Positions 42,162 to 50,920 of a stretch of 57,045 bases of DNA are shown piece after piece; within the stretch, counting starts at the first letter, position 1; each line of letters starts with the position of its first letter. The position numbers were made by a program, and so were the translations under genes. Below the pieces are notes generated by a model. That model saw only the letters and a program-made list of their open reading frames with translations, was not told the DNA's origin and ran no database searches. Source of the DNA: Chitinophagales bacterium (GTDB lineage: Bacteria; Bacteroidota; Bacteroidia; Chitinophagales; Saprospiraceae); the NCBI GenBank assembly GCA_017303875.1, contig JAFLBP010000036.1, positions 1-57,045 on the forward strand, given 5' to 3'.

Positions 42162-43715
42162 ATGTCGTATCAAAGCCCATTGACGGAAGACGTTATTAAA
42201 CAGCGTTTTATCCCGTTTTTAAAGGATTTTTACCGGCACCGGTATGAGCCGATGCCCAACACCACTGAAGTATCTTTTGACAATGTGGCCGAAGGCGGCT
42301 TGGTTGCCGACGGCATGATGCGCTTTCGCAAAAGCGACAATAGCCCTTTCCTCTGCGCGTACGAAGCGACTTCCTTGGATAAAATCGGCGAGGTGAAATT
42401 CGTTCGCAATGTGCGGTATTTCCTTTGGGATTGCGTTGCCTTCGGCCTCGTGGTAGCCGCCATCGCCTACCTGATTGCATACTACGCTTTTCTGCTGTGG
42501 CTTGTGAAAATTCACTGGATCGGGAATGTGGGCTTTATTGCCGGTTTTTTCCTGCTCGGCGCCCTCGGCTGGTATTTTACAATGGGCAAATGGCGCAAAT
42601 ACCGCTTCATTCACGCCATTGAACAATTTAAACTGTACCGCGCCGACGAGCAATGGATCGCCCTCGGTGAAGATGTTTTCCCCGCTCGCAATGATCCCTT
42701 TTTTCAGGAATTAAGACATCAATGCACCTACAATGGCTTCGGATTGGCCATTGTGCCCTTTGATGGTTTTGTGGAAAAAATTCAGGACCCTTCACGGCTC
42801 AGCATTTACGGCGAAGACCGCAGTATGGCGCACTGGCTCACCCGGACGCAGTGGTATCAGGCATTCCAACAAGGAAAAAAAGCCGCCGATCAGCAACAAC
42901 AACCACCCTCCAAAATCAAGGCGACGCTGAACAAGGTGCTGCGCCCGCTCAAATTTCAATTGCTTGACCCCCTTCGCCGGGCCTTTCAACAAGCACTCGG
43001 GCAGCCGCTCGGCTATACCGCATCTGCTTATACCCGCTTTATGCAAGGACAACGGGTGCAAAAAATGATCACCGCACTTTCCTTAACAGCCCTGATTGTC
43101 CTCTTCGCGCTCACCCTTTCACATACAGAAGAAGACCTTACGGAATGGACAGAAGTGAATACCCGGCCCAAAGGTAAAAACCCCGAAGATCAGCCGTTTA
43201 GCTATTTTGAACACGAGGTGGCGCCCATTACCGGAGTGCCGCGACAAAACCCCGAACGCCGCTTTTCAGAAAGCAACTACGCCACTCGCCCCGCCGCCGA
43301 AGCGGAAGAAATACAGACGCTTGATTTGTCCGGCGACGATGATGAGGATACCGAAGCACCGGCCCCAACACCCAAAACCAGTGTAAAAAAAGCAGCACCC
43401 GCACCCGCAAAACCCAAACCGAAGCCCATTGATCCCTGCAAAGCCTGGCAAGGTAAACGCGGCTATTATTTGCAGGAAAGCGTATTTGATAATCAGCAAA
43501 ATGCTGATGCGCGCGCCGCAAAAATCAAGGCGGCCGGTATTACCTGCACGGTGCTGCCCAAGCGCTGCATTACTGCCGGCGACGCCGGGTTTATCATCCA
43601 GGTGGGCAGCCTTCATATCGCCGCCGCTGAAGCCAAACAACAGGCCACAAGCCTCGGCGCCGCACTGCGAAAAGCCAAACTCGGAACCGGCAAACTGATC
43701 GTTAAACAACTTTAG
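42162..43715 (+). CDS. DUF3137-type membrane protein with C-terminal SPOR-like domain
   Basis: The start is the ATG giving MSYQSPLTEDV (an in-frame TTG lies three codons upstream). The 517-residue protein has an N-terminal part like DUF3137 proteins: VIKQRFIPFLKDFYRHRYEP, two helices (VAFGLVVAAIAYLIAYYAFL and VGFIAGFFLLGALGWYFTM), then ARNDPFFQELR. A third helix near residue 310 is followed by a proline/alanine-rich linker and a C-terminal domain of about 80 residues that looks SPOR-like (YYLQESVFDNQQNADARAAK, FIIQVGSLHIAAAEAKQQA). SPOR domains bind denuded peptidoglycan. Function unknown. Its stop codon is formed at the edge of a mobile element. Confidence 0.75.
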   Translation: MSYQSPLTEDVIKQRFIPFLKDFYRHRYEPMPNTTEVSFDNVAEGGLVADGMMRFRKSDNSPFLCAYEATSLDKIGEVKFVRNVRYFLWDCVAFGLVVAAIAYLIAYYAFLLWLVKIHWIGNVGFIAGFFLLGALGWYFTMGKWRKYRFIHAIEQFKLYRADEQWIALGEDVFPARNDPFFQELRHQCTYNGFGLAIVPFDGFVEKIQDPSRLSIYGEDRSMAHWLTRTQWYQAFQQGKKAADQQQQPPSKIKATLNKVLRPLKFQLLDPLRRAFQQALGQPLGYTASAYTRFMQGQRVQKMITALSLTALIVLFALTLSHTEEDLTEWTEVNTRPKGKNPEDQPFSYFEHEVAPITGVPRQNPERRFSESNYATRPAAEAEEIQTLDLSGDDDEDTEAPAPTPKTSVKKAAPAPAKPKPKPIDPCKAWQGKRGYYLQESVFDNQQNADARAAKIKAAGITCTVLPKRCITAGDAGFIIQVGSLHIAAAEAKQQATSLGAALRKAKLGTGKLIVKQL

Positions 43716-43874
43716 AGCATGTTCGGGATTTCATGATCGTGCGAAAGCGAGGAAATTTTATGCTGGACAAGGCGGATTTCACAGGCGTAGCCAGCAGCTA
43801 CGATGAAGAAATCCAACGCAGTGCAGCATAAAATTTGCCGCTTGTAGCCGATTGATGAATTCCCGAACATGCTC
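43715..43874. mobile_element. 160-bp palindromic MITE-like element with IS5-type ends
   Basis: Terminal inverted repeats GAGCATGTTCGGGATTTCAT and (inverted) ATGAATTCCCGAACATGCTC are flanked by the 3-bp duplication TTA (43712-43714 and 43875-43877). Inner pairs AAATTTTATGCTG/CAGCATAAAATTT and GGATTTC/GAAATCC extend the symmetry over the full length. The ends match the IS copies at the window edges, so that transposase could mobilise it. The insertion keeps the TAG stop of the upstream gene. Confidence 0.9.
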
Positions 43875-43919
43875 TTAGATTTCCCCGCATCCACCATCAA
43901 ACATCCAACATCACAACCA

Positions 43920-45287
43920 ATGCGCCCTTACCTGTTTTTACTGCCCTTTTTCGGCCTGCTCAGCGCTTGTACCATCGCACAAAAAGCACAAAACACACCC
44001 GTTGCAGCAGTGCCGCCACAAGGGTGGAAAAATATAAAAATTGCACAGGGAAATCCCAAAGATGCGTACGGGCCTTGTGAGCCAAGCATAGCGCTGAGTT
44101 TTAAAAATCCGTCAAAAATCGTAGCGGGCGCCATCCTCGATCGCTACTATTGGAGTGCCGACACCGGCAAAACCTGGGTATCCGGCACGCTAAAATCAAC
44201 GTTTGGAGTCTTCGGCGACCCGGTAGTACTGTCCGACTGGCGCGGCAATTTCTACTTCGCACACCTCAGCGACCCCAGCGGAAAAGGCTGGAAAGACAAA
44301 CAAATTCTCGACCGCATTGTGGTGCAAAAAAGTACCGACCAGGGCAAAAGCTGGAATAACGGCTCCTATATGGGCCTCGCCCATCCCAAAGATCAGGACA
44401 AGCACTGGCTTATCGCCGATCCGCGCAATCATAACTTGTATTGCAGCTGGACGGAATTTGACGAATACGATAACAAAGACACGGCCAAATACAAAAGCCG
44501 CATTTTATTTTCCGCCAGCACCGACGGCGGCTTAAACTGGAGTAAAGCCCTGCGAATCAGTCAGTTTGAAGGCAACTGCCTCGACGACGACCTCACGCCC
44601 GAAGGCGCAGTACCCGCCGTTGGCCCCAATGGTGAAGTATACGTAGCCTGGGCCTGGAACAATAAAATCTGGTTTGATAAAAGCCTCGACGGCGGCAAAA
44701 CCTGGTTGGAACAGGACATCGTGGCGGCGGAACAACCGGGCGGCTGGACCTTTGAAATTCCCGGTATCGGGCGGGCAAACGGCATGCCGATCCTGCTTTG
44801 CGACCACTCGCCCGGCCCCAATCGCGGTACGCTCTACCTCAACTGGGCCGATCAGCGCAACGGTGAAAAAGACACCGACATCTGGATGGCCGTCAGCAAA
44901 GACGGCGGCATGAGCTGGTCGGCGCCCAAACGCGTCAACGACGACCCGGCCGGCAAACAACAATTTTTTACCTGGATGGCCATCGACCAGATCAATGGCG
45001 ACCTGTATACGGTGTTTTACGACCGCCGGGCCTACAACGACAACCGCACCGATGTGTACTTAGCCCTCAGCCGCGACGGCGGCATGAGCTTTGAAAATCA
45101 CTGCATCAGCGAAACGCCCTTTCAGCCGCGCAGCGGTGTATTCTTTGGCGATTACAACCACATTGCCGTGCACCAGGGCATCGTGCGCCCCATCTGGACA
45201 CGCATGGACGACGGTGTGTTATCCGTTTGGACCGCGCTGATTAATTTTCCGGTGAAGAAAATCCGGGTGAAGGATATTCAGGATTGA
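43920..45287 (+). CDS. Sialidase-like BNR-repeat lipoprotein
   Basis: The start is at the ATG giving MRPYLFLLPFFGLLSAC, a lipoprotein signal with Cys at about residue 17; the longer frame would begin inside the mobile element. The 455-residue protein has six Asp-box motifs (SADTGKTW, STDQGKSW, STDGGLNW, SLDGGKTW, SKDGGMSW, SRDGGMSF), the mark of a six-bladed sialidase-type propeller. The arginine triad needed for sialidase catalysis cannot be verified by eye, so it may be an exo-sialidase or a non-enzymatic relative. Confidence 0.85.
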   Translation: MRPYLFLLPFFGLLSACTIAQKAQNTPVAAVPPQGWKNIKIAQGNPKDAYGPCEPSIALSFKNPSKIVAGAILDRYYWSADTGKTWVSGTLKSTFGVFGDPVVLSDWRGNFYFAHLSDPSGKGWKDKQILDRIVVQKSTDQGKSWNNGSYMGLAHPKDQDKHWLIADPRNHNLYCSWTEFDEYDNKDTAKYKSRILFSASTDGGLNWSKALRISQFEGNCLDDDLTPEGAVPAVGPNGEVYVAWAWNNKIWFDKSLDGGKTWLEQDIVAAEQPGGWTFEIPGIGRANGMPILLCDHSPGPNRGTLYLNWADQRNGEKDTDIWMAVSKDGGMSWSAPKRVNDDPAGKQQFFTWMAIDQINGDLYTVFYDRRAYNDNRTDVYLALSRDGGMSFENHCISETPFQPRSGVFFGDYNHIAVHQGIVRPIWTRMDDGVLSVWTALINFPVKKIRVKDIQD

Positions 45288-45295
45288 GGGTGCTT

Positions 45296-46801
45296 TTAAT
45301 GTTGAATCATCAGATGCTTACTCAAAATGATTTCATTGCCGCGCCTGAGCAGAAGAAAATAAGTACCGGAAGGGAGTTCGGAAAGTGCAACTTGCATCGT
45401 GTATGTATGCACAGGTTTTTGCAAGACCACATTTCCGGCATTCGATACCAAAACAGCACTTAAATTGCTTAAATCAACATCTGGTGGCAGGAGGATATTA
45501 ATGAGTTGATTGGCCGGCACTGGAAAAATCCGAATATTTTTTCCTTTTAAAAATACGGGAGTTTCCGAATTAATGATAAAGTTGTTTTTCACACAACCCG
45601 GCTCCAGACAACCCAGACTGTCTAATTTAAGCAGCCAATTGTGCGACTCCAAAACACCAGTCATGTAATTAGTAACCGTACCGGTTGCGATAAAACCGCC
45701 ATCGGAAGTCGGAATAATGTGTTGCAAACCAAATGTATTACCATTGTAGGTAGTATCTATGAAGGAACGCTCCCAGATTAGCTCACGGTTTTTATCAATT
45801 CTGAATATCCATCCGGAGGAATATTTATACCCGACCGTAAGGTAGTCTACATACTCCGATCCACCTCCTACAAGTCCTTTGCCTAGAACCGACTCCATAG
45901 ACTTAATTTCTTTAAGGGTTTGATTGTGAAATATTAAAGAGTCTTCGATAGCGCCATTTACACCCTTGAAAAATATAGCTGGTGGGGTAAGATCATGATT
46001 CGGGATAGTTTTATTATCCACATACCACTGCAAGGCAATAGCACTTGAGTCAAAGTATGCAGGAAGCGCCGTAAACGGTTCATAAGAAAGAGGCATATCT
46101 TGTTCCCACACGATACTACCCGTAGTATCAATAGCAATAAACCCGCCTTTATTATTCAAAAAACATACATCCGGACAATAAATAAAGCCAACTACAGCAT
46201 TTCCTTGTTGGTCCGCGATTAATTTCCAAGAAGATGTCCATGTGTTCGCCGCACCATAGTAAAACTGGTTAAGAATATTTCCCTCCGCATCGGTAAGCAC
46301 AAAATATAAGATACTTGTTAGCTGACTTCCAATCTCACGGCTTTGTCCCCCACTAATTAACCACTTATCTCCTAAAGATAGTAATCTGGGAAATTTATTT
46401 CTTTTAGCATCATCTCCATACTCTCTAATCCATAATTCATCTCCGGAATCACTTAAACAATAAAATACATATTTTGGGTTGAGCGCATTAGTATGTCCTA
46501 CTACAAATAGCTTATTATCTTTAACTTCCAATGATGAAGAGCCCGGATGAAATGGATATTGCCGAAACCATTCAATATTCCCAGAAGAATCTAATTTAGT
46601 TATCTGAGTGCAATCGTAACTTGAATTACCCAGACAAGAAGTACCCGACAACAAATAATAAGAATTAATATTCTCTTTAACAACTATTCCGTTTTCCGGA
46701 CTTAACGGAAAATTTGAAAAAACCCTGGAAAATGTTATAGGCTGTCCGAGACAACAAGTTACTACAAATAGCAACGTAATGGCGAGGAAATGTTTTTTCA
46801 T
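45296..46801 (-). CDS. Exported protein with type IX secretion sorting tail
   Basis: The start is at the ATG giving MKKHFLAITLLFV, a signal peptide ending near CCLGQ. The 501-residue protein has propeller-like repeats (LDSSGNIEWFRQY, LSDSGDELWIREYG, IDTTGSIVWEQDM, IDKNRELIWERSF, PTSDGGFIATGTV) and a C-terminal type A sorting domain (NIRIFPVPANQLINILLPP, SGTYFLLLRRGNEI). It would be exported by the T9SS and anchored at or released from the surface. The gene is distinctly AT-rich against its neighbours. Function unknown. Confidence 0.82.
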   Translation of the reverse strand: MKKHFLAITLLFVVTCCLGQPITFSRVFSNFPLSPENGIVVKENINSYYLLSGTSCLGNSSYDCTQITKLDSSGNIEWFRQYPFHPGSSSLEVKDNKLFVVGHTNALNPKYVFYCLSDSGDELWIREYGDDAKRNKFPRLLSLGDKWLISGGQSREIGSQLTSILYFVLTDAEGNILNQFYYGAANTWTSSWKLIADQQGNAVVGFIYCPDVCFLNNKGGFIAIDTTGSIVWEQDMPLSYEPFTALPAYFDSSAIALQWYVDNKTIPNHDLTPPAIFFKGVNGAIEDSLIFHNQTLKEIKSMESVLGKGLVGGGSEYVDYLTVGYKYSSGWIFRIDKNRELIWERSFIDTTYNGNTFGLQHIIPTSDGGFIATGTVTNYMTGVLESHNWLLKLDSLGCLEPGCVKNNFIINSETPVFLKGKNIRIFPVPANQLINILLPPDVDLSNLSAVLVSNAGNVVLQKPVHTYTMQVALSELPSGTYFLLLRRGNEIILSKHLMIQH

Positions 46802-46960
46802 AGTCTGATTTTGATACACCTTATTAGCAAAAACAGAAACGGACGCGGATGCGTATTTATTAAACTGGTACGAAAATTTATAAAAAAGAATGGGTGGATT
46901 TGACAAATTCATCCATCAAATCCACTCAAATGAGTTATCGCCTATGAACTTATTTGAAAA

Positions 46961-47431
46961 TTAATCAAACGCATAAAAAGAATCGCCGATTTCAATCGCT
47001 TTTTGGCGGGCAGCTTCGGTGGTATAGGCCATCACCACCACTAAGTTCGTGCTGCTCTTTTTATCGAGCAGGGTGATGATGAGGGCGCCGACACCGTCTT
47101 TGGTGCCTTCTACAAAATAGCCTACAAAATCATCGATGCTCAGTTCGTCGGCTGCTGTGATGTTGTCGTATTCAAGTTCTTCAGCAGCGGCAACCAGGGC
47201 CTCGGCAAGGGTCTCCTCGCTTACTTCGCCATCCTGCTCTGCATAAATGGAGAGCACCAGATCGCGGCCTTCCGCTACAAACTCACTCGCGTTGTTGGTT
47301 GTTACACGCAGGTTCGACGGTGCGCTGAAACCAACGCCGTGGGTATCCCAGCGCCAGTCCTGTTGTGCAAAAGCGGTATTTACCAAAAGGCTGAGCGCTA
47401 CAAAAAGCGCCATTTTGAAAGATTTTTTCAT
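46961..47431 (-). CDS. Small exported protein, unknown function
   Basis: The 156-residue protein has a signal peptide (LFVALSLLVNTAFAQ) and a compact acidic domain (FSAPSNLRVTTNNASEF, SEETLAEALVAAAEELEY, TEAARQKAIEIGDSFYA). It may be a single-domain periplasmic protein related to DUF1795-like folds, but I cannot name a family. Spaced well from its neighbours, it is likely a single-gene unit. Confidence 0.7.
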   Translation of the reverse strand: MKKSFKMALFVALSLLVNTAFAQQDWRWDTHGVGFSAPSNLRVTTNNASEFVAEGRDLVLSIYAEQDGEVSEETLAEALVAAAEELEYDNITAADELSIDDFVGYFVEGTKDGVGALIITLLDKKSSTNLVVVMAYTTEAARQKAIEIGDSFYAFD

Positions 47432-47520
47432 GTTGGTGTTTCAATTATTGCCCATTACAGGCAGGTTAAAAATGATGAATTCCACAATTACATCCGGCAC
47501 CCTCCCTGGAAACGAGGAGG

Positions 47521-47598
47521 ATTCCAAATTCCGCACTCCGCATTCCACATTCCGCACTCTCCTCATTCCGCATTCCGCACTCCGCATTCCGCACTCCA
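47521..47598. repeat. CATTCCGCACTC tandem array at the DedA stop
   Basis: Six to seven imperfect units of CATTCCGCACTC/CCGCATTCCGCAC run up to within two bases of the TGA stop of the DedA gene (47600-47602). Confidence 0.9.
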
Positions 47599-47599
47599 A

Positions 47600-48250
47600 T
47601 CATCCCTTCTTTCCCCACTTCGCCCGGGCAAACTCGATCACAATAGGCAATACGGAGATGCCGATGATGGCAAAAATGACGGTTTCAAAGTTGTTCTGTA
47701 CAAATTCGGTGCCGCCGAAAAAGTATCCCAGCAAGGTAATGCCGGTAACCCAAAGTCCGCCACCCATCAGGCAATAGCCCAAAAAAGTGCGGTATTCCAT
47801 TTTACCAACGCCAGCCACAAAAGGCGCAAAAGTGCGTACAATCGGCACAAAACGGGCAATTACCAAGGTGCGGCCGCCGTATTTTTCATAAAATGCGTGG
47901 GTTTTATCAATGTGCTTGCGCTTCAAAAACCAGTAGTCGCGCTCGTACACGCGCTGGCCCAGAAAACGGCCGAAGAAATAATTGGTATGGTCACCCAGCA
48001 AAGCGGCGGCAAACAGGAGCGGAATCAATATCCAGACATTGAGGTTATTCGCCGGGTCGCCGGCCAAAACACCGGCAGTAAAGAGCAGCGAATCGCCGGG
48101 CAGGAAAGGGGTCACCACTAAGCCGGTTTCGCAAAAGATGATCAGCGCCAGGATGAAGTAAAATTGTGTACCGTAAATGCTCAGCCAATGGGTAAGCGTA
48201 CCTTTAAGGTCGCCCAAAAGGTTGAGCAGTTGATCAATTAATTCACTCAT
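47600..48250 (-). CDS. DedA-family membrane protein
   Basis: The 216-residue protein has DedA/SNARE-associated features: ETGLVVTPFLPGDSLLFTAG, GDHTNYFFGRFLG, GGRTLVIARFVPIVRTFAPF and GVGKMEYRTF. DedA proteins are inner-membrane flippases or transport proteins for lipid carriers such as undecaprenyl phosphate and phosphatidylethanolamine. The gene starts 19 bp after the asparaginase-like stop, so they are likely co-transcribed. Confidence 0.92.
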   Translation of the reverse strand: MSELIDQLLNLLGDLKGTLTHWLSIYGTQFYFILALIIFCETGLVVTPFLPGDSLLFTAGVLAGDPANNLNVWILIPLLFAAALLGDHTNYFFGRFLGQRVYERDYWFLKRKHIDKTHAFYEKYGGRTLVIARFVPIVRTFAPFVAGVGKMEYRTFLGYCLMGGGLWVTGITLLGYFFGGTEFVQNNFETVIFAIIGISVLPIVIEFARAKWGKKG

Positions 48251-48269
48251 AAAATTTGAAAAAGGATGT

Positions 48270-48788
48270 TTAAGCGTTATCCGCTGCGTTCATTTCCGGC
48301 TTCAATTCCTCAAAGTTGCCGGTTTGCCGGTTTTTGCGCACATTATCCCAATTGAAATAACGGCCATTCATCACCACGTATACGCCGGGAGGCAAAATTT
48401 GCACGAACGCCAGGGCGCTGCCGAGGTTAAAAAAACCGTCGGAAGACGAGCCAAATGCGTAGGGAATCATCGCGCCGGTCAGCACAATGGTTTTGCCTTC
48501 AATGCCGGCTTCCGCCAGAATACGGGCGGTTTCCACCATTTTATCGGTGCCATGCGTGAGCAGGATCTGATCCGCAGGGGTTTTGGTGCAGTTGTAAACA
48601 ATAATAGCCAGGTCTTCGTCGCGCATTTCCAAAGAGTCCACCATCATCAGGGTTTTGATGTCGATATCCACTTCCGAGCGGCCGCGCTCGAACATCTCCT
48701 TGAGGTGGGTGTCTTTAAAATAGAGTTCGCCGGTGAGGTAGTTATACTCTTTATCAAAAGTCCCCCCGGTTACAAAAACCTGTACCAT
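48270..48788 (-). CDS. Short asparaginase-domain protein
   Basis: The 172-residue protein covers only the N-terminal catalytic domain of L-asparaginases. Motifs: VFVTGGTFDKEYN with the nucleophile-type Thr, LLTHGTDKMVETAR with Thr-Asp, and VLTGAMIPYAFGSSSDGFFN. The C-terminal domain of the usual 330-residue enzyme is missing, and the family of short asparaginase-domain proteins is known in many bacteria. Activity is uncertain. A TTTCTTTG-type box lies upstream. Confidence 0.85.
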   Translation of the reverse strand: MVQVFVTGGTFDKEYNYLTGELYFKDTHLKEMFERGRSEVDIDIKTLMMVDSLEMRDEDLAIIVYNCTKTPADQILLTHGTDKMVETARILAEAGIEGKTIVLTGAMIPYAFGSSSDGFFNLGSALAFVQILPPGVYVVMNGRYFNWDNVRKNRQTGNFEELKPEMNAADNA

Positions 48789-48831
48789 GTTACTGCTTGG
48801 TTGAAAAGTGGCGCAAAGAAACGATTTTTTT

Positions 48832-48998
48832 TGAGTGTTTTAATTTTTAAGTGTTTTGGTATTTTCGGAATTTGGCAGGTAAACCATTGATAGTCAGGCA
48901 TTAAAACCAACAGACCATAAAAAACCTTTAAGCGCTTGCCTCCTTAAATACAAGTACACCAGGCGCCTGCTCAGCCGTATACCAAAACACCCAAACAC
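48832..48998. repeat. Partial GTGTTTTA/CCAAAACAC inverted tract
   Basis: GAGTGTTTTAATTTTTAAGTG (from 48832) is mirrored by CCAAAACACCCAAACAC (to 48998). A weaker member of the same family as at 26384-26550, lying 7 bp from the TlpA stop. Confidence 0.6.
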
Positions 48999-49005
48999 GC
49001 ATCGC

Positions 49006-50898
49006 TTACGGTTTTGCCAGTTCGATCATTTCAGACAACTCCTCCATAAGGGCTTCGGGGCTGCCGGCATATCCGACGCTTTTGAATCGGATTTTACCCT
49101 GGCCGTCAACGATAAATTTGGTAGGAATACCTGATACCCCGTAAGACATAACCACCTTATCGTCGAGATCCATCAGCACATTAAAGGGATACTTCTTGGA
49201 TTCGATAAATTCGCCGGCAATCTTGGCTTTTTCTTCTGTAGCTACCCGTTCCCAGGTATCCACAAACAAAAAGACGACATTCGGATCATTTTTAAAATGT
49301 TCCTGAGCCAGCTGCATTCCCGGGAAGGAGGCTTTGCAGGGGCCACACCAGGTTGCCCAGAAATCGATTACTACCACTTTCCCTTTCAGGTTTTCCAGTT
49401 TCACCTCTTCCCCTTTGAGATTTTTGAGGGCAAATACCGGCGCGGGCGTGTTGGTCATTTTGGCAGCCAGTTCCTGGCGACGCAGCACTTTGGCCGATGC
49501 ATCGAGTTGTGCAAGATAAGCAGCAACGCCTTTTTCTGATTTATCTTCCGCCGCATACAGGGCCTTGAACTGCTCGCGCAGTTTCGGGGTTGCTTTGCCC
49601 AGCGCCAGCAGGCGTTCCAATTCAGGACGCAGCAGCGCAGATTGCGCCTTGCTCAGGTACTCGATATAGCGCTCATTCATTTCGGCATTTCCGGCTTCCG
49701 TAATTTCAACAACCTGCTGCTGATACTTTGCGGCTTCCTGCCATTTATTCACTTTTCCCAGTGCAAATGCATAGGTATCAGCATTTTGTGCAAAAGTAAT
49801 ACGACGCTGACGCGCCCATTGCATCGGGGTAAGCATGGTCGGTTTGGATTCAGAAGGCGCGTACATTTCCGTTTGTGCCAGAATAGCCGCCTCCCGGCCA
49901 AACATTTCTGCCCATCCCAAATCTTCATTTTTCTCGGCCAACTCCCAGGAAACATTGTTGTGCAGACTCGCCCGGGAGGCAGGGCTTAGCCGGGCAGCAA
50001 TTTCCTGATACTTATCCCATTGCTTTTTATCCGCATAATACTCGGCAACAGCCGTGTAGAGGTTATTAACGGCAGAGCGGTCTACGTCGCTTTGCGGCGG
50101 ATATTGGCTGAGGTACTCGGCAATTGCCTTTTCCCGGGCTTCAAAATCGGTCATGGCAGAAATGGCTGTGCGGCGCTCCTGCTGTACTAAAAGTCCCTTG
50201 GGAAACTTCTGCTTTACCAGCGTTTTCAGGTTATTGGCCTTCTCGGTTTCGCGATAAAGTTCGTAAGTGCGGATGGCATTACTCAGGTCTTTTTCCGTTG
50301 CATCGGGAGCGGCAACCAGTTCGTCCAGCAAGGCAATGCCTTCCTGTTTTCCTGCATCGCCCCGCTTTACGCGCATGAGCGTGGAAACATAGGCACTCAG
50401 GTACGATGCCCGCGCTGCAGGTTTGGCCTTGAAGGTTTCTTCAAACATCCCCATCAGCTTGTCGGCCGGCACCGAAACCTCAAGGTTTGGGCCTACCGTG
50501 CGGATGAGCAATGCACGTGTCGCTTTATTTTCGGGCAAAAGATTACCCGCAGCATCATAGACATCAATAAAATAGCCCTGACCGGCATTATTATCGATGG
50601 TTTCATCATGGCTGAATACAAAAAACGCAGCAAGTGCCGTGGGCGCCAACTGAAATTCGCCGACCAATTTACCGTCTACCGCTCGCAGGTTGAGGGACTT
50701 GACTTCAATGTTTTTATCGGCGTATTCATATACAATAATATCAATTTCAGGAGCATCTGCAAGGGGGCCTTTGCCCAGTTCATATTCAATCAGCACCTTT
50801 TCCCCGGCTTTGGGTTTTAAAGGTTTAACCGCGATTTGTTGCGAAAAAAGGGGCGAAACGAAGCAGCAAAGCAGAAAGAAGCAAACAAGTTTTTTCAT
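49006..50898 (-). CDS. TlpA-family thioredoxin-like protein with long N-terminal region
   Basis: The 630-residue exported protein has a signal peptide (LLCCFVSPLFSQ), a strand-rich domain (residues 20-145), a helix-rich middle of about 340 residues that looks like TPR or other helical repeats, and a C-terminal TlpA/ResA thioredoxin domain with WATWCGPCKASF near residue 515. The CxxC motif suggests a periplasmic disulfide reductase. Long-headed versions of this protein are common in Bacteroidota. The TPR-like part may bind a partner. It starts 22 bp after the PorP/SprF stop and may share its transcript. Confidence 0.85.
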   Translation of the reverse strand: MKKLVCFFLLCCFVSPLFSQQIAVKPLKPKAGEKVLIEYELGKGPLADAPEIDIIVYEYADKNIEVKSLNLRAVDGKLVGEFQLAPTALAAFFVFSHDETIDNNAGQGYFIDVYDAAGNLLPENKATRALLIRTVGPNLEVSVPADKLMGMFEETFKAKPAARASYLSAYVSTLMRVKRGDAGKQEGIALLDELVAAPDATEKDLSNAIRTYELYRETEKANNLKTLVKQKFPKGLLVQQERRTAISAMTDFEAREKAIAEYLSQYPPQSDVDRSAVNNLYTAVAEYYADKKQWDKYQEIAARLSPASRASLHNNVSWELAEKNEDLGWAEMFGREAAILAQTEMYAPSESKPTMLTPMQWARQRRITFAQNADTYAFALGKVNKWQEAAKYQQQVVEITEAGNAEMNERYIEYLSKAQSALLRPELERLLALGKATPKLREQFKALYAAEDKSEKGVAAYLAQLDASAKVLRRQELAAKMTNTPAPVFALKNLKGEEVKLENLKGKVVVIDFWATWCGPCKASFPGMQLAQEHFKNDPNVVFLFVDTWERVATEEKAKIAGEFIESKKYPFNVLMDLDDKVVMSYGVSGIPTKFIVDGQGKIRFKSVGYAGSPEALMEELSEMIELAKP

Positions 50899-50920
50899 TG
50901 TTGTGTGTTGTGAACGAAGA

